The notes under the pieces are model-generated. The model saw only the letters and a program-made list of their open reading frames with translations. It did no database searches and was not told the DNA's origin. A stretch of 64,000 nt of DNA, from the NCBI RefSeq assembly GCF_028714775.1, contig NZ_JAQTLS010000009.1, positions 62,001 through 126,000 of the forward strand, given 5' to 3'. The position numbers and the translations under genes are program-made. This DNA is from Thiothrix sp. GTDB taxonomy: Bacteria > Pseudomonadota > Gammaproteobacteria > Thiotrichales > Thiotrichaceae. This document shows, piece after piece, positions 1-7,443 of this stretch. Each line of letters starts with the position of its first letter. Position 1 is the stretch's first letter.

Positions 1-1
1 C

Positions 2-1396
2 CACCTGTTGTCGCAGCATGACAACGGCGGCGACCTCGACTGCCACCCGCTGATCCGCGAATACTTTGGCGGGCAACTACAAACCCAGCAGCCGCAAGCG
101 TGGCAACAGGCGCATGAACGGCTGTACGGCTACTACAAAGCCCTGCCGGAGAAGGAGTTGCCCGATACGCTGGAAGAAATGCAGCCGCTGTTTAGTGCGG
201 TGGCGCATGGGTGTGCGGCGGGGTTGCATCAGCTTGTGGAAGACGAAGTACATTGGCCTCGAATTATTCGTTCAAATGCAAATGAAGGTTATATCGTCCA
301 TAAGTTGGGGGCATTCAGTGATGAACTTGCAACTATCTCGCACTACTTCGACGAACCTTGGCGAAAAGTATCGAGCAATCTGATTGTGTCTGATCAAGCG
401 GCTGTTCTGAACTGGGCAGGCTTCGGCTTACGCGCCTTGGGGCGGCTGCGTGAGGCACTGGAGCCGATGCAGGCAAACATCGAAATGAACGTAAAGCGGG
501 AAAACTGGAAAAGTGCCGCTGTCAACGCCAGCAACCTCAGCGAACTGCAACTCACCCTCGGCGATATGGCGCAAGCGGTGGAAAGCGGCGCACGCAGCAG
601 CCGCTACGCCGACCAGTCCGGGGATATGTTCCAGCGTATGGCAAGACGCACCACCCACGCCGATGCCCTGCATCAGGCAGGGGACACCGCCGCCGCCCTT
701 GCCCTGTTCCGGGAAGCGGAGCAACTCCAGCAGGAACACCAGCCTGCGTACCCGCGCCTGTATTCGCTGTGGGGTTTCCGCTACTGCGACCTGCTGTTGG
801 CGCAGGGCAGCACGGCGGAGGTGCTGGAGCGGGCGGAATATGCTTTGAAAATCGCAAAAGATAGTGGGCAATTGCTGAGTATTGCACTGGATCAACTCAT
901 CCTTGGACGCGCCCATCTGCAACAACGATTGCTCCCCTCTACCTCTGGGAGAGGGGCTGGGGGTGAGGGTCTTCACTGGCTGGAGCAGGCTGTCGCTGGT
1001 TTACGTGCAGCAGGACAACAGGATGATTTACCTCGCGGTCTGCTCGCCCGCGCTGCACTGCACCGCCACACGCACGACTTCGCCCGCGCCCGGCAGGACT
1101 TGCAGGAAGTGTTCGACATTGCCGACGGCAGCGGGATGCGGCTGCATTTGACGGATTACCATTTGGAGATGGCGCGGTTGTTGGTGGCGGAGGAAGAAAC
1201 CCCTCCTAACCTCCCCTTATCAGGGGAGGAACAAGATGCTTCTGCCACTACCGTGCAAGAATGCCCCTCCCCTGATAAGGGGAGGCCGGGAGGGGTTTCT
1301 TTCCACATCCGCGAAGCCGAACGCCTGATCCAGGAAACCGGCTACCACCGCCGCGATGCGGAACTCGCAGACCTAAAGACCAAACTTTACACCTGA
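2..1396 (+). CDS. C-terminal part of a STAND-type ATPase/TPR protein, 5' end outside window
   Basis: The reading frame is open from the window edge, so this is the last ~464 residues of a longer gene. It is collinear with the C-terminal half of the complete paralogue at 2231-4840, beginning at the shared HLLSQHD segment. What is visible is the end of the winged-helix/linker region (CHPLIREYF) followed by degenerate tetratricopeptide repeats such as ALNWAGF, NASNLSELQLTLGD and ALHQAGDTAAALALF. Long stretches are almost identical in DNA to the paralogue (for example 421-720 against 3911-4210), while islands near 235-405 and 722-900 differ strongly. Two palindromic repeat elements are read through in frame (932-974 and 1196-1302). 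By analogy with the paralogue, the missing half should carry a membrane helix and a P-loop. A role as sensor or defence NTPase is inference. Confidence 0.8.
   Translation, partial: HLLSQHDNGGDLDCHPLIREYFGGQLQTQQPQAWQQAHERLYGYYKALPEKELPDTLEEMQPLFSAVAHGCAAGLHQLVEDEVHWPRIIRSNANEGYIVHKLGAFSDELATISHYFDEPWRKVSSNLIVSDQAAVLNWAGFGLRALGRLREALEPMQANIEMNVKRENWKSAAVNASNLSELQLTLGDMAQAVESGARSSRYADQSGDMFQRMARRTTHADALHQAGDTAAALALFREAEQLQQEHQPAYPRLYSLWGFRYCDLLLAQGSTAEVLERAEYALKIAKDSGQLLSIALDQLILGRAHLQQRLLPSTSGRGAGGEGLHWLEQAVAGLRAAGQQDDLPRGLLARAALHRHTHDFARARQDLQEVFDIADGSGMRLHLTDYHLEMARLLVAEEETPPNLPLSGEEQDASATTVQECPSPDKGRPGGVSFHIREAERLIQETGYHRRDAELADLKTKLYT
932..974. repeat. GC-rich palindromic repeat, family A, in frame in TPR gene
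   Basis: The stretch has the arrangement CCCCTCTacct..GGGAGAGGGG followed by GCTGGGGGTGAGGGT. It is read as PSTSGRGAGGEG between HLQQRL and LHWLEQ. An almost identical copy lies at 4430-4472 at the same place in the paralogue, and a variant lies at 4695-4745. It adds a Gly/Ser/Arg-rich loop between two TPR helices. Confidence 0.75.
1196..1302. repeat. MITE-like inverted pair of palindromic repeats, family B, in frame in TPR gene
   Basis: The left arm (1197-1229, starting AAACCCCTCCTAACC) and the right arm (about 1267-1299, ending GGGAGGGGTTT) are near-perfect reverse complements of about 33 bp around a spacer of about 37 bp. Each arm also contains its own palindrome CCTCCCCTtatcAGGGGAGG. The whole is translated without a stop (PPNLPLSGEE ... 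[12 protein letters not shown]). Single arms recur inside argS at 5958-6001 and 7113-7152. Confidence 0.8.
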
Positions 1397-1399
1397 CAA

Positions 1400-1421
1400 A
1401 CGCTAGCATATACGCTAGCAT
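1400..1421. promoter_or_regulatory. Tandem direct repeat before toxin-antitoxin pair, possible operator
   Basis: ACGCTAGCAT occurs twice with a 12-bp period, and each copy contains the palindrome GCTAGC. It lies about 30 bp upstream of the PIN gene start, in the only gap before this operon. Ribbon-helix-helix antitoxins often bind short repeats of this kind in their own promoter, so an autoregulatory operator is likely. No clear -10/-35 pair is visible beside it. Confidence 0.4.
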
Positions 1422-1452
1422 GAAAGCATTGAAACCGTAGCGAGTCACCCGC

Positions 1453-1884
1453 TTGAAAGTTGTTGTTGATACTAATGTCATGGTCGCTGCCCTGTTGGGA
1501 AAAGAAGCGGCTACTGCCCGACAAGTCATAGAACTTGGCTTGCAGGACAAAATTACACCCTTGATGGCGGATGCCCTTTTCAACGAATATCTGGACGTTA
1601 TCAGCCGCGACGATGTAATGCAGAAATGCCCTTTCGATGGCGATGAACGCATGGAATTTCTGTCGGCTTTTCTCGCCTGCTGTCAGTGGTGCAAAATTTA
1701 TTTCGGTTGGCGACCCAACCTGCAAGATGAGGGCGACAATCACCTAATTGAACTCGCTATCGCAGGTGGAGCCAAATACATCATTACCACGAATGTGCGT
1801 GATTTCAAAAACGGGGAGTTGCTGTTCGATGGGCTTAACATCGTCACTCCCCAACAATTTATCAAGGAGGCGTTATGGGCGTAA
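1453..1884 (+). CDS. PIN-domain toxin of a toxin-antitoxin pair (COG1569 type)
   Basis: The 143-residue product is a single PIN domain, a fold whose toxin members are Mg2+-dependent ribonucleases. The acidic residues expected of the active site are visible: Asp6 in VVVDTNVMVAAL, a Glu in ALFNEYLDV, an Asp in DEGDNHLIELA and the final Asp in TTNVRDFKN. The start is taken as TTG at 1453, because the next ATG (1480) would remove strand one and Asp6. The ribosome binding site is weak. Its end overlaps the antitoxin start by 10 bases, which implies co-transcription. Toxin-before-antitoxin order is the reverse of classical VapBC. The pair sits exactly between the two TPR paralogues, so it may have arrived with or after the duplication. 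Confidence 0.85.
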   Translation: MKVVVDTNVMVAALLGKEAATARQVIELGLQDKITPLMADALFNEYLDVISRDDVMQKCPFDGDERMEFLSAFLACCQWCKIYFGWRPNLQDEGDNHLIELAIAGGAKYIITTNVRDFKNGELLFDGLNIVTPQQFIKEALWA

Positions 1885-2102
1885 TCACCGTCAGATTGCC
1901 AGAAGACACCCACCAACGGGTCAAAACGCTGGCAACATCCCGCAATATCAGCATCAACAAGCTGTACGAAGAATTCACCATCATGGCACTCACCCAGTTT
2001 GATGCTGAAAACCGCTTCAAGGCACTCGCCAGCCGGGGCAACAAACAGCGCGGGCTGGAACTGCTGAAAAAACTGCAAAACCACTACGGGGATGCTGGCT
2101 GA
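1875..2102 (+). CDS. Ribbon-helix-helix antitoxin
   Basis: This 75-residue protein opens with the strand GVITVRLPEDTHQRVKTLA, followed by SRNISINKLYEEF, the pattern of a ribbon-helix-helix DNA-binding domain. The C-terminal half (about residues 40-75: NRFKALASRG..KQRGLELLKKL) is helical and charged, and would be the part that wraps the PIN toxin. The start overlaps the toxin end by 10 bases, and a good ribosome binding site (AAGGAGG, 1863-1869) lies just before ATG 1875. It is expected to neutralise the toxin and repress the operon, probably through the direct repeat at 1400-1421. Both roles are inferred from the family. Confidence 0.8.
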   Translation: MGVITVRLPEDTHQRVKTLATSRNISINKLYEEFTIMALTQFDAENRFKALASRGNKQRGLELLKKLQNHYGDAG

Positions 2103-2126
2103 ATTTGTTGGTGCATCGCTGGAGGG

Positions 2127-2167
2127 TACTCCCCTTTGAAAAAGGGGAGACAGAGGGGATTTTCTTC
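2127..2167. repeat. Palindromic repeat, intergenic variant of family B
   Basis: ACTCCCCTTTGAAAAAGGGGAG followed by ACAGAGGGGATTTTC has the same layout (hairpin plus flanking GAGGGG-TTTTC) as the family B arms in the neighbouring genes. The hairpin CTCCCCTTT/AAAGGGGAG is perfect. It lies in the gap between the antitoxin and the second TPR gene and could also act as a weak transcription stop, although the T tract is short. Confidence 0.65.
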
Positions 2168-2184
2168 GATTAGTCGGACAAAAT

Positions 2185-2208
2185 CGCCGATAAACGGTAT
2201 TATCAGCG
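2185..2208. promoter_or_regulatory. Inverted repeat just upstream of STAND gene, possible operator
   Basis: CGCCGATAA and TTATCAGCG form an 8-of-9 inverted repeat around ACGGTA, ending 22 bases before the start codon of the STAND gene. The position suits a repressor site or an mRNA hairpin close to the ribosome binding site. It cannot be assigned to a particular regulator. Confidence 0.3.
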
Positions 2209-2230
2209 CATCAATGCTAAGGATGATGTG

Positions 2231-4840
2231 ATGCCTGACAGCCCAGAACCCGCCCAATTTTGCTACGAATCGCTGACCTGCTTTCACGCATGGGTGCATG
2301 ACCTGACTGATGGTGAGGCGACTTTGTATTCAATGCTGGTAGCGGGGGCGATTGCCGTATTGGGTTGGTTCATTAAACAACTGTGGGCGATGTTCCGTAA
2401 AAAAGAGGATGTTGTTCCTCCGGTAAGCACCAATACGGTTGCGCCTGTTATTACCGTCAATCCTATTATTCGGGTTGAGCATCCTGCCCAATCACTGTTA
2501 CCCGCAGTTATTTCCAACGAACCGACTACACCCGAACACATCCACTCCGACCGCCTCCCCACCGTCAAAGGCGGCTTCTTCGGACGCTCCGCCGAACTGC
2601 AACTCCTCAACGACGCATGGGCAAACACCACCACCCGCATCATCCAATTCATCGCCCCCGGCGGCACTGGCAAAACCAAACTCCTGCGCCACTGGCTCGA
2701 CCACACCACCGACATTCCGGTGCTAATCGCGTGGTCGTTCTATTCGCAAGGGGCGAGCGAAGACAAGCAGACTTCCGCCACGCCGTTTTTCAGCCATGCG
2801 TTTGCCAAGCTGGGTTCGAGCCGCGAGCGGTTTGCGTCGGAGGAAGACAAGGGCGACCACCTCGCCGAATTGCTGCACGGCAAACGCTACGTGCTGGTGC
2901 TGGATGGGTTGGAGCCGCTGCAACACGGCGGTGCGGCAATGCGCGGCGAACTCAAGGACAAAGCCATCCGCCAGTTGCTGCGCCAGCTTGCCCGCCATCC
3001 GTGCGGCTTGTGCATTATCACCACGCGGATTGCGCTGCATGAACTCAGTGACCGTGACGCGCCCACCGTCATCCGCCACGATTTGCAAAACCTGACAGCG
3101 GCGGATGGCATCCAGTTGCTGCAATCGCTGGGGGTAACGGGCAGCACGGCGGAACTGGGCAAGGCGGTGGGTGAATACGGCGGTCATGCGCTGGCGTTGA
3201 GTTTGCTGGGGAATGTGTTGCGGCTGCGGCATCAGGGCGATGTGCGCAAGCGCGATACGCTCAAAGCATTGGTCAAAGCCACGGGAAACCGCGACAGCCG
3301 TCATGCCTTCAAGGTGATGCAGGCTTACGAAGAATGGTTTGCGGGCGAGCCGGAACTGGCGTTGCTGCACTTGTTGGGGCTGTTCGACCACCCCATCGGG
3401 CAAGACGTGCTGCAAATGCTGTGGGATGCGCAGATTCCGCACCTGACCGCAGGCATTGATGAAGACGAATGGCTGGAAGCCATCGCCAGTTTGCGCGAAG
3501 AACACCACCTGTTATCGCAACATGACGGCGGCGGCGACCTCGACTGCCACCCGCTGATCCGCGAATACTTCGGCGGGCAACTGCAAACCCAGCAACCGCA
3601 AGCGTGGCAGCAGGCGCATGAACGGCTATACGAATACTACAAAGCCCTGCCGGAGAAAGAATTCCCCGATACGCTGGAAGAAATGCAGCCGCTGTTCAGT
3701 GCGGTGGCGCATGGGTGTGCAGCGGGGTTGCATCAGCAGGCGTTGGATGAGGTTTACTGGCCTCGTGTCCGGCGTAAGGAAGTGGCTTTCCTCGTCAAAA
3801 AACTCGGCGCTTTCAGCGATGACCTCGCTACCGTAGCGCATTTCTTCTCGACCCCGTGGCACACCCCCGCAGCGGGTTTGACGGAAGGCGATAAAGCCGC
3901 TGCGCTGAACTGGGCAGGCTTCCGCTTACGCGCCTTGGGGCGGCTGCATGAAGCACTAGAGCCGATGCAGGCAAACATTGAAATGAACGTAAAGCGGGAA
4001 AACTGGAAAAGTGCCGCCACCAACGCCAGCAACCTCAGCGAACTGCAACTCACCCTCGGCGATGTGGCGCAAGCGGTGGAGAGCGGCGCACGCAGCAGCC
4101 GCTACGCCGACCAGTCCGGGGATATGTTCCAGCGCATGAGCAAACGCACAACCCACGCCGATGCCCTGCATCAGGCAGGGGACACCGCAGCCGCCCTTGC
4201 CCTGTTCCGGGAAGCGGAGCAACTTTGGAAAAATCATTTCACTAATTTTCCCCGTATGTCTTCACTGTCTGGTTTCCGTTATTGCGATTTGTTGTTGGTA
4301 CAGCACTATACTTCGGATGTATTAGATCGTGCGGAATATGCTCTCAAAATTGCTGAAGGACAAAGAAACCTACTAGATATTGCCCTGAATCAACTCACCC
4401 TCGGACGCGCCCATCTGCAACAACGCTTACTCCCCTCTACCTCCGGGAGAGGGGCTGGGGGTGAGGGTCTTCACTGGCTAGATCAGGCTGTCGCTGGTTT
4501 GCGTGCAGCAGGAACATTGCATAATTTGCCACTCGGCCTGCTCGCCCGCGCCGCCCTGCACCGCCACACCCACGACTTCGCCCGCGCCCGGCAGGACTTG
4601 CAGGAAGTGTTCGACATCGCCAACGGCAGCGGGATGCGGCTGCATTTGACGGATTATCATTTGGAGATGGCGCGGTTGTTGGTGGCGGAATCTCTTACCC
4701 CCTCTACCGCTTCGCGGGAGAGGGGGGCGGGGGGTGAGGGTCTTCAACACCACATCGCCGCAGCCGCCCGCCTAATCAAGGAAACCGGCTACCACCGCCG
4801 CGACCCCGAACTCGCCGAACTCCAGCAGCACCTAGCGTGA
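2231..4840 (+). CDS. Membrane-anchored STAND-type ATPase with TPR sensor domain
   Basis: The product has 869 residues from ATG 2231 (AAGGA at 2219-2223; the GTG at 2228 is an alternative). Domains in order: a predicted transmembrane helix at about 31-53 (LYSMLVAGAIAVLGWF); a low-complexity linker; a P-loop ATPase introduced by GGFFGRSAELQLL with Walker A PGGTGKT near residue 143 and Walker B YVLVLDGLE near 220; a winged-helix-like region; and TPR-like helical repeats from about 480 to the end. This is the layout of signal-transduction ATPases (NACHT/NB-ARC relatives), in which the repeat domain senses a ligand and the ATPase oligomerises. There is no recognisable enzymatic effector, only the membrane helix. 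Two in-frame palindromic repeats add loops at about 734-748 and 822-838. It is a paralogue of the gene at the window start. A defence role is possible but unproven. Confidence 0.85.
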   Translation: MPDSPEPAQFCYESLTCFHAWVHDLTDGEATLYSMLVAGAIAVLGWFIKQLWAMFRKKEDVVPPVSTNTVAPVITVNPIIRVEHPAQSLLPAVISNEPTTPEHIHSDRLPTVKGGFFGRSAELQLLNDAWANTTTRIIQFIAPGGTGKTKLLRHWLDHTTDIPVLIAWSFYSQGASEDKQTSATPFFSHAFAKLGSSRERFASEEDKGDHLAELLHGKRYVLVLDGLEPLQHGGAAMRGELKDKAIRQLLRQLARHPCGLCIITTRIALHELSDRDAPTVIRHDLQNLTAADGIQLLQSLGVTGSTAELGKAVGEYGGHALALSLLGNVLRLRHQGDVRKRDTLKALVKATGNRDSRHAFKVMQAYEEWFAGEPELALLHLLGLFDHPIGQDVLQMLWDAQIPHLTAGIDEDEWLEAIASLREEHHLLSQHDGGGDLDCHPLIREYFGGQLQTQQPQAWQQAHERLYEYYKALPEKEFPDTLEEMQPLFSAVAHGCAAGLHQQALDEVYWPRVRRKEVAFLVKKLGAFSDDLATVAHFFSTPWHTPAAGLTEGDKAAALNWAGFRLRALGRLHEALEPMQANIEMNVKRENWKSAATNASNLSELQLTLGDVAQAVESGARSSRYADQSGDMFQRMSKRTTHADALHQAGDTAAALALFREAEQLWKNHFTNFPRMSSLSGFRYCDLLLVQHYTSDVLDRAEYALKIAEGQRNLLDIALNQLTLGRAHLQQRLLPSTSGRGAGGEGLHWLDQAVAGLRAAGTLHNLPLGLLARAALHRHTHDFARARQDLQEVFDIANGSGMRLHLTDYHLEMARLLVAESLTPSTASRERGAGGEGLQHHIAAAARLIKETGYHRRDPELAELQQHLA
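4430..4472. repeat. GC-rich palindromic repeat, family A, in frame in STAND gene
   Basis: This is a near-identical copy of the element at 932-974, at the equivalent site in the paralogue, translated as PSTSGRGAGGEG. The shared position implies insertion before the gene duplication, or later copying between the two genes. Confidence 0.75.
4695..4745. repeat. GC-rich palindromic repeat, family A variant, in frame in STAND gene
   Basis: CCCCCTCTaccgcttcgcGGGAGAGGGG followed by GGCGGGGGGTGAGGGT is read as PSTASRERGAGGEG. It occupies the loop after LLVAE, where the paralogue carries the unrelated family B pair (1196-1302). Confidence 0.75.
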
Positions 4841-4846
4841 GCGCAC

Positions 4847-5575
4847 CTACCGCACCCACCCCGGCAACTGCCCCATTGCCCCCTTCATCTGCGCGTGGAT
4901 TGCCTTGTATTCCGGCACAAAACCCGCCACCAGCGCCCAAAACCGCTTGGAATGGTTCATCTCCACCGTATGGCACAGCTCGTGGATCAGCACATACCGC
5001 ACCCATTCCGGCGGCAGCAGCATCAGCTTTTCATTGAGGTTGATGTTGCCGCGTGCCGAACAGCTTCCCCAGCGCGTTTGCTGCCCCTTGATGCGGCAAT
5101 TCACGTAATGCAAGCCCGTTTCCGCCGCCACTTGCCGCAACTGTTTGCTTAAATGCACCTGTGCATAGCTGCGCAACCACTGGCGTAACGCCTGCTGGCA
5201 ATGCGCGGGGTCGCTGACCGCCCCGGTAAGTGTCAGGGTGGCGTGCTCAAGGTAGTGCAGGGTAATGCTCTTGCGGGCGCTGGGTGTGTAAATGACGTGC
5301 AGGTTTTCGCCCGTTGCCAGCAAGGCCAAGCGTTCTGGCAAGGTGGAAACCGCAGCAGCGGGCGGCGGATGTTGCGCCAGTTTTTGCAAAGCAGCGGTAA
5401 TCCACGGCTGTTGGCTGAGTACCCATTGGTGCAAAGCACGGGCGCTTACTCCCGGCGGTTGCGTGACCAGCAAACCGTGGGTGGGGTGTAATTGCATCCG
5501 CATGTACTTCGCCCGCGCCGACTGCCGTACCTGATAATCCAGCGCCCGCCCATCCGCCAAGGTTAACCGTGCCAT
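4847..5575 (-). CDS. YgjP-like zinc metallopeptidase (DUF45/M48-like)
   Basis: The 242-residue protein ends with the zinc-site helix VLIHELCHTVEMNHSKRFW (HExxH with a following His), preceded by RWGSC, LNEKLMLLP and WVRYV. This is the characteristic order of the YgjP/DUF45 family, sometimes labelled UTP pyrophosphatase. It has no signal peptide, so a cytoplasmic enzyme is expected; its substrate is not known. It is transcribed towards the STAND gene, and the two stop codons are only about 6 bases apart. The start ATG at 5575 adjoins a degenerate repeat (5576-5611), so the native promoter region may have been displaced by it. Confidence 0.85.
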   Translation of the reverse strand: MARLTLADGRALDYQVRQSARAKYMRMQLHPTHGLLVTQPPGVSARALHQWVLSQQPWITAALQKLAQHPPPAAAVSTLPERLALLATGENLHVIYTPSARKSITLHYLEHATLTLTGAVSDPAHCQQALRQWLRSYAQVHLSKQLRQVAAETGLHYVNCRIKGQQTRWGSCSARGNINLNEKLMLLPPEWVRYVLIHELCHTVEMNHSKRFWALVAGFVPEYKAIHAQMKGAMGQLPGWVR

Positions 5576-5611
5576 CCTGCCAATCCTTTAATCCTGCGAA
5601 TCCCAGTCCAG
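5576..5611. repeat. Half copy of an inverted-repeat element (family C)
   Basis: Read on the minus strand this is TCTGGACTGGGATTCGCAGG, then ATTAAAGGATTGG. It matches the arm of the full element at 56475-56574 (TCTGAACTGGGATTT..AAGGATTAG). Only one arm is present. It ends directly at the start codon of the metallopeptidase gene. Confidence 0.6.
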
Positions 5612-5673
5612 AAAGTGGATTCTACCCCGCAACCCGCCTAAAATCCCCGTTTTGACCTAACTTGAAAGCTGCA

Positions 5674-7440
5674 ATGAACATTCGCCAACTGCTTGATGAC
5701 CGCATTACCGCCGCGCTGCACACCTTGGGCGCACCTGAGACCGTGACCGCCATAGTCAAACCTTCCGCCCGCCCCGAATTCGGCGACTACCAAGCCAACG
5801 GCATCATGGCGGCTGCCAAGCAGTTGAAAACCAACCCGCGAGAACTCGCCACCCGCTTGCTAGCAACCCTAGACTTGTCCGATGTCGCCGAAAAGGTCGA
5901 AATCGCAGGCCCCGGCTTTATCAACATCCATTTGAAAAATGGCTGGCTCTCCGAATCTCTTACTCCTCCCCTGATAAGGGGAGGCCGGGAGGGGTTTTCT
6001 TCCGGCGGTGGAGCTTCAACCATCGTCATCGACTACTCCGGCCCCAACCTCGCCAAAGAAATGCACGTAGGCCACCTGCGTTCCACCATCATCGGCGATG
6101 CCGTCGCCCGCGTGCTGGAATTCCAAGGCCATAAAGTCATCCGCCAAAACCACGTCGGCGACTGGGGCACACAATTCGGGATGCTGATCGCGCACATGGT
6201 CAGCATTGCCGAGCAAAACGGCGGGGTAAGCGATGTTGCGCCGCAACTTGCCGACCTCGAAACCTTCTACCGCGAAGCTAAAAAGCGTTTCGACGACGAA
6301 CCAGACTTTGCTAACACCGCCCGCGATTTCGTGGTGAAACTGCAATCCGGTGATGCCGAATGCCGCGCCCATTGGCAGCAATTCATCGACATTTCCTTGC
6401 ACCATTGCGAAGCCGTGTACGAACGTTTGGGCGTGAGCCTGACCCGCGCCGATGTGAAACCGGAGAGTGCTTACAACGATGACTTGGCAAACGTGGTTAG
6501 CGACTTACAGGCCAAAGGTTTGTTGGTGGAAGACCAAGGCGCACAGTGTGCGTTCCTCGATGAATTCAAGAACAAAGACGGCAGCATTACCCCGATCATT
6601 GTGCAGAAAACAGGCGGCGGTTACTTGTACGCCACCACCGACCTTGCTGCCCTGCGCTACCGCAGCAGTGTGCTGAACGTCGACCGTGCCTTGTATTTCA
6701 CCGATGCCCGCCAAGCGCTGCATTTCCAACAAGTGTTCACCTTGGCGCGTAAAGCCGGGTTCGTGCGTGATGAAATCTCGCTGGAACACATGCCCTTCGG
6801 CAATATGCTCGGCGAAGACGGCAAGCCCTTCAAAACCCGCACCGGCGGCACGGTCAAGCTGGTGGATTTGCTGGCAGAGGCCGAAGAACGTGCTTTCACC
6901 CTCGTGACAGAAAAAAACCCGGAATTGCCAGAAGACGAACGCCGCGCCATCGCCCACACAGTCGGTATCGGCGCGGTCAAATACGCCGACCTGTCGAAAA
7001 ACCGCAACTCGGATTACATCTTCAACTGGGAAACCATGCTCAGTTTCGAGGGCAATACCGCGCCGTATTTGCAATATGCCTATGCGCGGATCAAGAGCAT
7101 TTTCCGCAAGGCTGGAAACCCCTCCCCAACCCTCCCCTTATCAGGGGCGGGAGCCAACATCAGCGTGCAAGAATCTGCTGAGCGCACCCTCGCTATGAAG
7201 CTGCTGCAATTCGCGGAAGCCACCGACAGCGTGGCGAAAGAAGGCTTGCCTAACCACCTCTGCACGTATTTGTACGAACTGGCGGGCAATTTCATGAGTT
7301 TCTACGAAGCCTGCCCAATCTTGAAAGACGGGGTGGCGGAAGACGTGCGTAACAGCCGTTTACGTTTGGCTGATTTGACCGCGCAAACCCTGCAAACCGG
7401 CCTCGGCTTGCTGGGGATTGCGGTGATGGAGCGCATGTAA
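5674..7440 (+). CDS. argS: Arginyl-tRNA synthetase carrying two in-frame repeat insertions
   Basis: This class I synthetase charges tRNA-Arg with arginine. The product is 588 residues from ATG 5674 (a TTG at 5662 is also in frame), against 577 in E. coli. Seen in order: the N-terminal tRNA-recognition domain ([23 protein letters not shown]); the catalytic core beginning [20 protein letters not shown] with the HIGH-type signature HVGH; the [14 protein letters not shown] segment; and a C-terminal anticodon-binding domain ending [12 protein letters not shown]. Family B palindromic repeats encode residues about 96-109 ([13 protein letters not shown], between the N-terminal domain and the core) and about 480-493 ([12 protein letters not shown], in the linker after the IFRKA helix). 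Both lie in connectors rather than in catalytic parts, so the enzyme is probably functional. No other argS is visible, and the gene is normally essential. Confidence 0.96.
   Translation: MNIRQLLDDRITAALHTLGAPETVTAIVKPSARPEFGDYQANGIMAAAKQLKTNPRELATRLLATLDLSDVAEKVEIAGPGFINIHLKNGWLSESLTPPLIRGGREGFSSGGGASTIVIDYSGPNLAKEMHVGHLRSTIIGDAVARVLEFQGHKVIRQNHVGDWGTQFGMLIAHMVSIAEQNGGVSDVAPQLADLETFYREAKKRFDDEPDFANTARDFVVKLQSGDAECRAHWQQFIDISLHHCEAVYERLGVSLTRADVKPESAYNDDLANVVSDLQAKGLLVEDQGAQCAFLDEFKNKDGSITPIIVQKTGGGYLYATTDLAALRYRSSVLNVDRALYFTDARQALHFQQVFTLARKAGFVRDEISLEHMPFGNMLGEDGKPFKTRTGGTVKLVDLLAEAEERAFTLVTEKNPELPEDERRAIAHTVGIGAVKYADLSKNRNSDYIFNWETMLSFEGNTAPYLQYAYARIKSIFRKAGNPSPTLPLSGAGANISVQESAERTLAMKLLQFAEATDSVAKEGLPNHLCTYLYELAGNFMSFYEACPILKDGVAEDVRNSRLRLADLTAQTLQTGLGLLGIAVMERM
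5958..6001. repeat. Palindromic repeat family B (right arm) inside argS
   Basis: CTCCCCTGATAAGGGGAG followed by GCCGGGAGGGGTTTTCT matches the right arm of the pair at 1196-1302 almost base for base. Here it is read as [11 protein letters not shown], while the copy at 1264-1302 is read in another frame as [11 protein letters not shown]. Confidence 0.8.
7113..7152. repeat. Palindromic repeat family B (left arm) inside argS
   Basis: GGAAACCCCTCCCCAACC followed by CTCCCCTTATCAGGGGCGGG matches the left arm at 1196-1230. It is translated in the same frame there and here (LPLSG). It is inverted relative to the copy at 5958-6001. Confidence 0.8.
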
Positions 7441-7443
7441 GGC

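Noticed and set aside
428..976. Long minus-strand open frame opposite the first TPR gene
   Set aside because: It is the reverse complement of the real, clearly conserved TPR frame in GC-rich DNA, and part of its sequence comes from the palindromic repeat.
2723..3508. 261-codon minus-strand frame opposite the STAND gene
   Set aside because: The opposite strand encodes the P-loop ATPase with intact motifs; this frame has no recognisable domain and no ribosome binding site.
722..4410. Diversity-generating retroelement variation between the TPR paralogues
   Set aside because: The differences are not restricted to adenine positions, and no template repeat or reverse transcriptase gene is seen.
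932..7152. CRISPR array formed by the repeated GC-rich elements
   Set aside because: The copies are irregularly spaced over kilobases, occur in both orientations and mostly lie inside genes; there are no regular spacers or cas genes.
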